Shown here: piece by piece, positions 6,751 through 11,853 of the stretch | How positions within the stretch are numbered: position 1 is the first letter of the stretch | Layout: every line of letters starts with the position of its first letter | DNA from: JBMOGA01 sp049318625 | GTDB taxonomy: Bacteria; Pseudomonadota; Alphaproteobacteria; Rhizobiales; Hyphomicrobiaceae | DNA length: 11,853 bases | Reading direction: 5' to 3' | Assembly: GCA_049318625.1 (NCBI GenBank) | Contig: JBMOGA010000086.1 | Location: 1 to 11,853 of the forward strand | Notes under the pieces: generated by a model | Database searches by the model: none | Told to the model about the DNA's origin: nothing | Seen by the model: the letters and a program-made list of their open reading frames with translations, nothing else | Program-made: the position numbers and the translations under genes

Positions 6751-8652
6751 ATGCCTGGTGAACTCGAGCAGCTGATCGAAACACTGCGCCGGGCGTCCTG
6801 GTCGTCGCGCACACTCGAGACGGACAAAGGTCTGCGCAGCCGTCTGCGCAAGATCGACATCCATCAGGTCGTCCGCCTGTCGGAGCCGGCTCGCGCCGAA
6901 GGCGGCACCGCGGCCGTCATCGCGCTTTATCGGGCCTGGATCGACGTGCAGGAGGGCCAGTGGCCGCACGCCTTCATCGCCTGGTTCAACCTCGGAGCCG
7001 AGTTGTCGGCGCTCGGCGATGCGGCAGGCTCGGAGCTGTGCTGGCGCAATGCCCTCGTCCTCAAATCGGATTTCTATCAGGCGGCGGTCAACCTCGGCCT
7101 CGGCCTGGAGGCGCGCGGCGACAACGAGCAGGCATTGGCCACCTGGAACAGCGTGCTCCAGCCCGACGAGGCCCGCATCACGCTGCTGAACCACAAGGGC
7201 CGCCTGCAGGAGAAGATCGGCCAGCTCGATGTGGCCGAGGCGACATTGTTCTCGAGCCTGCTCACCAAGCCCATGCAACCTGATGTCCTGCAGCATTGGA
7301 TTCTGCTGCGGCAGAAGCAATGCGCCTGGCCGACTTTCGCGGCAGGCGTGCCGGGGTTGCGCACCACCGAAATCATGGACTGCGCCGGCCCGATCTCCTG
7401 TCTGGCCCTGGTCGACGACGTCGCGGAACAGTCGCGCATCGTCTCCGCTTGGCTGGACCGGCGCCCGGAACAGGCGGCGACGGCGCCGCTCGCCCCGGCC
7501 GACGGCTACCGCCACGACAAGATCCGCATCGGCTATCTGTCGTCCGACTTCTGCATGCATCCGATGAGCTATCTGGTCGCCGAACTGCTGGAGCGGCACG
7601 ACCGCGCCCAGTTCGAGGTCTACGGCTACTGCTGCAGCCCCGACGACGGCAGCGCCATCCGCCGCCGTGTGCTCGCCGCCTTCGACAAGGTGGCGATGAT
7701 CGCCAACATGTCCGACGACGCAGCCGCCCGACTGATTCGTCAGGACGAGATCGATATTCTCGTCGATCTCAACGGCGCGACCAAGGGCATGCGGCTCGGC
7801 GTACTGCGGGCCAAACCGGCCCCCGTGCAGGCGACATATCTGGGCTTCGTCGGTCCGGTGCCGGTGCCCGAACTCGATTACCTGCTGTGCGACGACTACA
7901 CCGTGCCCCGCCACCAGGCAGTGCTCTACAAGCCGCAGCCGCTCTACATCCCGGGCTGCTACCAGGCCAACGACAGCCGCCTGCCGGTCGGTACAAAGCC
8001 GAGCCGTGCCGACGTCGGCCTGCCCGAAGACAAGTTCGTGTTCTGCTGTTTCTCGAACAGCTTCAAGGTCACCGAAACGATTTTCGATGCGTGGATGAAG
8101 ATCCTCGCCCGCACGCCGGACAGCGTCCTATGGGTGCTCGAGGATAACCGCTTCGTCCGTCCGGGCATGCTGCAGCGCGCCGCCGATCACGGCATCGACC
8201 CGGCCCGGCTGGTGTTTGCCGGCCGCGTCAGTGCCGAGGCCTATCTCGCGCGCCTCGCGCTCGCCGACCTGTTCCTGGACACTCACCCCTACAACGCCGG
8301 CACCACCGCCAGCGACGCGCTGCGCATGGGTCTGCCGCTCGTGACCATGGCCGGGCGCTCGTTCGCTTCGCGGATGGCTGGCAGCCTGCTGCGGGCCGTC
8401 GGCCTCGAATATCTCGTGACGAACGATATCGAGAGTTACATCGCCAAGGCGGTTCACATGGCCGGCGATCATGCTGGATACCAGGCCATCCGTCGCCACC
8501 TCGAAGGCGGCGCCTGGCAGCGCAGCCTCGGCAATGCGGCAGACTTCACGTCCCGCTATGAGGGCGTTCTCAAGGCGGTGCGCAAGCAGCCTGCCCATGT
8601 GGCGCCGGCCGAGACCGCGCCGCCAGCCGCCCGCATAATTCAAGCCGCCTGA
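6751..8652 (+). CDS. TPR-containing O-GlcNAc transferase-like glycosyltransferase (GT41), copy 2
   Basis: This second GT41-type enzyme has 633 residues and the same plan as the first: TPR-like helices (~74-190, with FNLGAELSALGD and AAVNLGLGLEARGD) and then the catalytic region from ~255. RIGYLSSDF is followed by His270 (FCMHPMSYL), the probable counterpart of OGT His498. VDLNGATKG, Lys439 (CFSNSFKVTE) and Asp522 (GTTASDAL) are present. It differs at two sugar-nucleotide positions. The usual GYPGT-G loop reads YLGFVGPVPVPELDY, and the His before TT is Gly517 (YNAGTT), a substitution I believe occurs in other bacterial homologues. Both paralogues share a bridging segment of the form QHW-LRQ-QC-WP. 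The start is supported by AGGGGA just upstream. It lies 22 bases before the methyltransferase, so the two are probably translated from one transcript. It may use a different donor or acceptor from copy 1, which is inference. Confidence 0.94.
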   Translation: MPGELEQLIETLRRASWSSRTLETDKGLRSRLRKIDIHQVVRLSEPARAEGGTAAVIALYRAWIDVQEGQWPHAFIAWFNLGAELSALGDAAGSELCWRNALVLKSDFYQAAVNLGLGLEARGDNEQALATWNSVLQPDEARITLLNHKGRLQEKIGQLDVAEATLFSSLLTKPMQPDVLQHWILLRQKQCAWPTFAAGVPGLRTTEIMDCAGPISCLALVDDVAEQSRIVSAWLDRRPEQAATAPLAPADGYRHDKIRIGYLSSDFCMHPMSYLVAELLERHDRAQFEVYGYCCSPDDGSAIRRRVLAAFDKVAMIANMSDDAAARLIRQDEIDILVDLNGATKGMRLGVLRAKPAPVQATYLGFVGPVPVPELDYLLCDDYTVPRHQAVLYKPQPLYIPGCYQANDSRLPVGTKPSRADVGLPEDKFVFCCFSNSFKVTETIFDAWMKILARTPDSVLWVLEDNRFVRPGMLQRAADHGIDPARLVFAGRVSAEAYLARLALADLFLDTHPYNAGTTASDALRMGLPLVTMAGRSFASRMAGSLLRAVGLEYLVTNDIESYIAKAVHMAGDHAGYQAIRRHLEGGAWQRSLGNAADFTSRYEGVLKAVRKQPAHVAPAETAPPAARIIQAA

Positions 8653-8674
8653 CGACAACCGAGGAACATGATCC

Positions 8675-9328
8675 ATGCTGGCACTCGAAGAGCGTACGGT
8701 GGCAACGCCCGCCCGCCGCAATTCATTCCTGCACGTCGGCAGCGGCATGATGCGCAAGCCGCAGACGACCAAAGGATTCAATACGGAAGAATGGGATGAA
8801 TTGCGTCTCGACATCGACGAGAGCGTCGCTCCCGACATCATCGGCACCATGACGGACATGGCCGCCGTGCCCGACGGTTCGGTCGATGGCATTTTCTCCT
8901 CGCACAATATCGAGCATCTCTACGCCCACGAAGTGCCGGCGGCGCTGGCCGAGTTTTTGCGGGTTCTGTCTCCTGAAGGCTTCGTTGTCATTACCTGTCC
9001 CGATCTGCAGTCGGTCTGCAAACTGGTCGCCGAGGACAAGCTGACCGAGGCGGCCTACATCTCTTCGTCCGGCCCGATCGCGCCCTTGGACATTCTCTAC
9101 GGCTATCGCCGCGCCCTCGCGCTCGGCAATCACTACATGGCGCACCACTGCGGTTTCACCTTGAAGGTGCTCAGCCACACGCTGCAGGCCAACGGCTTCG
9201 CGACGGTCGCGACGGTCGCGGCGGCGCGGCGCGAGGCGCCTTTCTTCGATCTCTGGGCGCTCGCCACCAAGGCATCGCTCGACGAACAGGAACTGTGGGA
9301 TCTGGCCCGCCAGCATTTTCCGTCGTGA
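8675..9328 (+). CDS. Class I SAM-dependent methyltransferase
   Basis: The 217-residue soluble protein has a Rossmann-type methyltransferase core. The S-adenosylmethionine-binding glycine motif is LHVGSG (19-24). LRLDID probably supplies the acidic ribose-binding position. PDGSVDGIFSSHNIEHLYAHE and LAEFLRVLSPEGFVVITCPD are typical post-motif strands of the Methyltransf_11-like group found in glycan clusters. GAGGAAC (8661-8667) is a clear ribosome site eight bases before the ATG; an ATG at 8668 is out of frame. It follows the second glycosyltransferase by 22 bases, so its likely target is the added sugar or the same protein, but the substrate cannot be read. The C-terminal part (HCGFTLKVLSHTLQANGF) is complete, and no truncation is seen. 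Confidence 0.88.
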   Translation: MLALEERTVATPARRNSFLHVGSGMMRKPQTTKGFNTEEWDELRLDIDESVAPDIIGTMTDMAAVPDGSVDGIFSSHNIEHLYAHEVPAALAEFLRVLSPEGFVVITCPDLQSVCKLVAEDKLTEAAYISSSGPIAPLDILYGYRRALALGNHYMAHHCGFTLKVLSHTLQANGFATVATVAAARREAPFFDLWALATKASLDEQELWDLARQHFPS

Positions 9329-9370
9329 GTGGCGTCGCAGGCTTCCCGCGATCCGTCGGCGCGCAATCCC

Positions 9371-9390
9371 GGCACAAGGGAATTCGTGCC
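9371..9390 (+). repeat. Short inverted repeat GGCAC/GTGCC in spacer
   Basis: GGCAC (9371-9375) and GTGCC (9386-9390) enclose ten bases in the spacer after the methyltransferase. The same five-base arms recur at 9474-9478 and 9485-9489. It may form a weak mRNA hairpin, but no T-run follows. Confidence 0.25.
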
Positions 9391-9473
9391 AGATGGCGCG
9401 TGGATTCTGTTCGGCACGCGGAGGAACAGGTCAAGTCCGCGCGCCGGGGCATCGGTTTCGTTACCATCGAACA

Positions 9474-9489
9474 GGCACGAGGAGGTGCC
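9474..9489 (+). promoter_or_regulatory. Ribosome binding site displayed in a small hairpin loop
   Basis: GAGGAGG (9479-9485) lies nine bases before the ATG at 9495 and decides that start over longer in-frame forms reaching 9393. It sits almost entirely in the six-base loop of a five-base-pair stem, GGCAC (9474-9478) with GTGCC (9485-9489), which could affect translation. Confidence 0.4.
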
Positions 9490-9494
9490 ACGCC

Positions 9495-10208
9495 ATGACG
9501 ACGGAGGTCATTGAGCAGCGGTTCTCACTGGAGACGCGACTGGGCGGCATGCGGCTGTCGCTGCCATGGGTCGCGCCCATGGGGCGTCTGGGCCTCGTCC
9601 TGCTGGTGGCGGGATGGGGAATGCTGCTCCTCAAACCGTTCATCGCCGGGGCAAGCATTCCCGAGGCCCGCACGGCTGCGATGCTGGTCGCCCGCTTCGG
9701 CGAGGGCGCCGTGGTCCTCGGTGTCGTCCTGGCCCTGCTGGCTCTTCTGCTCTCGAGCATCGGATCGGGTAAGGCAGCCACCCAAAGTCCGCGCGTCGAG
9801 CACCGCGAGCGCGAGTTGCCTTCTCTTCCGACCAACGCCGAGGCGCCGGCCGCTCCCGCGGTTGCCACAAGAGCCATCGAGGATCTTCCGCTTCCGCCCA
9901 CGTTGTCTCAAGCGCCGGCCGCGTCGGGCTCCGCCCCGATGATGGTGATCGCCCGCGGCAACGTCGAGGAGCGGTTGTTCCTCGTCCTGGCCGACGGCTC
10001 CGTCGTCATCGAGACGCTGCTGGGGCAGCGCCGGTTCCGCTCGGTCGCCGACGCCCGGGACTTCATCGGCAATGGCCAGTTCGTGATCCAGGATGTCGTC
10101 CAGATCCCGCTCAATCTGAATGGCGAGGCGAAGCCGGCCGACGCGCCGACACCGCCGTCTGCATCGGAATCTGCGGCCGCGGCCCCGAAAGTGCGGCTGG
10201 TCGTCTGA
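9495..10208 (+). CDS. Unrecognised membrane protein with two predicted helices and a C-terminal globular domain
   Basis: I do not recognise this 237-residue protein. Two hydrophobic segments are clear: residues ~31-49 (LGLVLLVAGWGMLLL) and ~72-89 (AVVLGVVLALLALLL), joined by a short loop. A Ser/Ala/Pro-rich linker (~90-150) then leads to a compact region (~150-210, MMVIARGNVEERLFLVLADGS, with RRFRSVADARDFI) that looks folded, and the last ~30 residues are Ala/Pro-rich. With two helices, both ends should face the same side of the inner membrane. A strong GAGGAGG sets the start; a longer frame back to 9393 adds only low-complexity Arg/Gly-rich sequence. It lies between the methyltransferase and the UDP-xylose gene, so it may assist secretion or glycan assembly. 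That role is guessed from position only. Confidence 0.8.
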   Translation: MTTEVIEQRFSLETRLGGMRLSLPWVAPMGRLGLVLLVAGWGMLLLKPFIAGASIPEARTAAMLVARFGEGAVVLGVVLALLALLLSSIGSGKAATQSPRVEHRERELPSLPTNAEAPAAPAVATRAIEDLPLPPTLSQAPAASGSAPMMVIARGNVEERLFLVLADGSVVIETLLGQRRFRSVADARDFIGNGQFVIQDVVQIPLNLNGEAKPADAPTPPSASESAAAAPKVRLVV

Positions 10209-10261
10209 TACGTGGCGCGGCCGGCGTCGCCGGGTGCAAACGAGAGAGCTGGGAGCAGTCC

Positions 10262-11302
10262 ATGTACGGCGACGTCAAGAGAGTACTGGTGACGGGAGGG
10301 GCCGGGTTCCTCGGCTCGCACCTGTGTGAGCGCCTGCTGGAGCAGGGGCACGAGGTGCTCTGCGTCGACAACTTCTTCACCGGCACCCGCCGCAACGTGG
10401 CGCATCTGCTCGATGACAAGCGGTTCGAGCTCATTCGCCACGACGTGACGTTCCCGCTGTTCGTCGAGGTCGACGAGATCTACAATCTGGCGTGCCCGGC
10501 TTCGCCGATCCATTACCAGCACGATCCCGTGCAGACGACCAAGACGAGCGTCCACGGCGCCATCAACATGCTCGGGCTGGCCAAGCGGCTGCGGGCGAAG
10601 ATCTTCCAGGCCTCGACCTCGGAGGTCTACGGCGATCCGCATATCCATCCTCAAACAGAAGACTATTGGGGCAACGTCAACCCGATCGGCAGCCGGTCCT
10701 GCTACGATGAGGGCAAGCGCTGCGCCGAGACGCTGTTCTTCGATTACCACCGCCAGCACGGTCTGCGCATCAAGGTCGTCCGGATCTTCAACACCTACGG
10801 CCCGCGCATGCATCCGAACGACGGCCGTGTGGTGTCGAACTTCGTCGTGCAGGCGTTGAAGGGCGAGGACATCACCATCTTCGGAGACGGCTCGCAGACG
10901 CGGTCCTTCTGCTTCGTCGACGACCTCATCGAGGGCTTCCTGCGGATGATGGCGACGCCCGACGACGTGACGGGACCGATCAATCTCGGCAATCCCGGCG
11001 AATTCACGATCCGCCAGTTGGCCGAACAGGTCATCGAGCTGACCGGCGCCAAATCCAAGCTGATTTTCCTGCCGCTGCCCTCCGACGACCCGCGCCAGCG
11101 CAAGCCGGACATCACCCGCGCGCGCGAGACACTGCGCTGGGAGCCGGAAATCGCGCTGCGCGAAGGTCTCAATAAGACCATCGCCTATTTCGACGCCTAC
11201 CTCAGCCAGCCGACCGGAACGGAGCCGTCTCTGAGCGCGTGGCTTGCCGAGAACCGGCAGCCGGCTGTGCCGCAGCACCGGGGCACGCGCAATACCGCGT
11301 GA
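10262..11302 (+). CDS. uxs: UDP-glucuronate decarboxylase (UDP-xylose synthase), extended SDR family
   Basis: The enzyme converts UDP-glucuronate to UDP-xylose and CO2 in the cytoplasm using bound NAD+. At 346 residues it has the usual length of the soluble catalytic form. The NAD site is TGGAGFLGSH (11-20). ASTSEVYGDP contains the catalytic Ser/Thr region (118-120) and Glu121. Tyr148 and Lys152 form the YxxxK pair in SCYDEGKR. The segments HPQTEDYWG.VNPIG and RIFNTYGPRMHPNDGRVVSNF closely match the human and plant UXS enzymes, which separates it from plain epimerases. GGGAG (10251-10255) lies six bases before the ATG. The gene follows the membrane protein by 53 bases and is probably in the same transcript. 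It implies that xylose, or a sugar derived from it, is a donor for this cluster or for a neighbouring polysaccharide pathway. Confidence 0.95.
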   Translation: MYGDVKRVLVTGGAGFLGSHLCERLLEQGHEVLCVDNFFTGTRRNVAHLLDDKRFELIRHDVTFPLFVEVDEIYNLACPASPIHYQHDPVQTTKTSVHGAINMLGLAKRLRAKIFQASTSEVYGDPHIHPQTEDYWGNVNPIGSRSCYDEGKRCAETLFFDYHRQHGLRIKVVRIFNTYGPRMHPNDGRVVSNFVVQALKGEDITIFGDGSQTRSFCFVDDLIEGFLRMMATPDDVTGPINLGNPGEFTIRQLAEQVIELTGAKSKLIFLPLPSDDPRQRKPDITRARETLRWEPEIALREGLNKTIAYFDAYLSQPTGTEPSLSAWLAENRQPAVPQHRGTRNTA

Positions 11303-11347
11303 CCGTTGCCACTGCAGACCTGGTGCAGGCGGCCGCGAGTGCGCCAC

Positions 11348-11397
11348 TTGCATGGCGTCGTGCGGTCGTGGCCACCCCTGCCATCATCGCCATGCAA
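11348..11397. repeat. 10-base perfect inverted repeat around an 8-base palindrome
   Basis: TTGCATGGCG (11348-11357) and CGCCATGCAA (11388-11397) are exact reverse complements separated by 30 bases, with GTGGCCAC (11368-11375) near the centre. It could be an operator for the downstream LuxR-type protein, or an RNA hairpin ending the upstream transcript. No T-run follows, so a classical terminator is less likely. Confidence 0.5.
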
Positions 11398-11576
11398 CGG
11401 CCTGCGTGGATATAAGGCAGCACAAGGAAGATCGGTCTCAAGATCAGCCTCGGGCAAGTCTCGGCGTCTAGACGCTATCTGGTGCAAGCGGCTGCCGTCT
11501 GCCCCGCCGAAGACGATGGGATCGCAGCAGGCCGCCGCCGGGTTGGACGCCGCACGTGGCGGCGCAGTCATCGAGC

Positions 11577-11583
11577 GGGGGAA
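11577..11583 (+). promoter_or_regulatory. Ribosome binding site of the small regulator
   Basis: GGGGGAA lies six bases before the GTG at 11590. This favours the short 71-residue form over a start at the upstream in-frame GTG at 11482. Confidence 0.4.
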
Positions 11584-11589
11584 TGCGAC

Positions 11590-11805
11590 GTGCTGACGAA
11601 ACGCGAGCGCGATTGTCTCTTGTTGAGCGGTCAGGGCCATTCCGAGAAAGAAGTGGCGCAACACTTGTCCATCAGCCCGAACACGGTGCGCGTGCACATC
11701 GAGAACGTGAAGCGAAAGCTCGGCGCCTCGAACAAGGCCCACGCCATCGTGCTGTCGCTCATTCGTGGCGAGGTGCAGCTGACCGAGTTCCACCCGGCGG
11801 CCTAG
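11590..11805 (+). CDS. Small LuxR-type (GerE-like) helix-turn-helix DNA-binding protein
   Basis: This 71-residue protein is almost only a LuxR-family DNA-binding domain. It opens with LTKRERDCLLLSGQGHSEKE, and the turn and recognition helix follow in HLSISPNTVRVHIENVKRKLG (about residues 25-45). All typical positions are kept: the RE pair near the start, the Lys/Glu-rich scaffold helix, the SPNTV.VH recognition helix and the KLG end. No receiver or autoinducer-binding domain precedes it. I chose the GTG at 11590 for its GGGGGAA site; a GTG at 11482 would give 107 residues with an Arg/Ala-rich extension. Single-domain LuxR proteins can act as regulators or antagonists of larger ones. Its position suggests it controls this cluster or the next locus, and the nested dyad upstream is a candidate site. 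Both points are inference. Confidence 0.82.
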   Translation: MLTKRERDCLLLSGQGHSEKEVAQHLSISPNTVRVHIENVKRKLGASNKAHAIVLSLIRGEVQLTEFHPAA

Positions 11806-11807
11806 CA

Positions 11808-11837
11808 GGCTGTTGAACTTCTCGCCGGCTGACAGCC
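11808..11837. repeat. Short inverted repeat after the regulator
   Basis: GGCTGT (11808-11813) and ACAGCC (11832-11837) enclose 18 bases just after the stop codon at 11803-11805. The pairing is only six bases and no T-run follows, so a terminator role is doubtful. Confidence 0.25.
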
Positions 11838-11853
11838 CTCCGCGAATATGATT

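Larger units (their letters stand above)
11303..11589 (+). other. Non-coding stretch with nested dyad symmetry upstream of the small regulator
   Basis: No convincing gene lies here. It holds a perfect 10-base inverted repeat (arms 11348-11357 and 11388-11397) with an 8-base palindrome, GTGGCCAC (11368-11375), almost at its centre. A -10-like TATAAG follows at 11411-11416 with no good -35 box, as in activator-dependent promoters. A GTG at 11482 in the regulator's frame would extend it by 36 codons, but that stretch is Arg/Ala-rich and lacks domain character. Confidence 0.5.

Noticed and set aside
9908..11353. Minus-strand open frame opposite the UDP-xylose synthase
   Set aside because: The plus-strand gene is unmistakable, and the antisense product has no recognisable motif.
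11805..11830. GCAGGCTGTTGAACTT after the last gene as a possible insertion sequence end
   Set aside because: It vaguely recalls GGCTGTTGAA-type sequences seen near some insertion elements, but only about ten bases match from memory and the window ends at once.
1..11853. tRNA or rRNA genes, CRISPR arrays, attachment sites
   Set aside because: I saw no cloverleaf-like sequence, no regularly spaced repeats, no rRNA-like stretches and no paired direct repeats that would support any of these.

Overview
The window is high-GC DNA in which every convincing gene lies on the plus strand. Codon use and gene types suggest a proteobacterium, most likely an alphaproteobacterium, but no marker gene fixes the genus. 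The content is an accessory cluster that joins intracellular protein glycosylation to type I secretion.

Layout: 1-292 is a non-coding leader whose first ~53 bases resemble the end of an IS21-type insertion sequence. Next come an O-GlcNAc-transferase-like GT41 glycosyltransferase with TPRs (293-2407), a type I secretion ABC exporter with a cysteine-less C39-like domain (2539-4785), and its HlyD-type adaptor (4793-6391). The adaptor is cut by an in-frame TAG, and its last 80 codons continue intact to 6634. A second, diverged GT41 enzyme follows (6751-8652), then a small SAM-dependent methyltransferase (8675-9328), an unrecognised two-helix membrane protein (9495-10208) and a UDP-glucuronate decarboxylase that makes UDP-xylose (10262-11302). 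A 287-base non-coding stretch with nested dyad symmetry leads to a small LuxR-type DNA-binding protein (11590-11805).

How the genes may work together (inference): UDP-sugars are supplied in the cytoplasm (UXS makes UDP-xylose), one or both GT41 enzymes modify an acceptor protein, the methyltransferase may decorate the glycan or protein, and the ABC/HlyD pair exports the product through a TolC-like pore. Neither a TolC homologue nor an obvious RTX or adhesin substrate is in the window, so the cargo is unknown.

The most unusual points are the amber codon in the adaptor, a TubC-like docking domain at the cytoplasmic N-terminus of that adaptor, the pairing of two different GT41 enzymes with a dedicated exporter, and two very short ORFs that overlap start or stop codons of the secretion genes.
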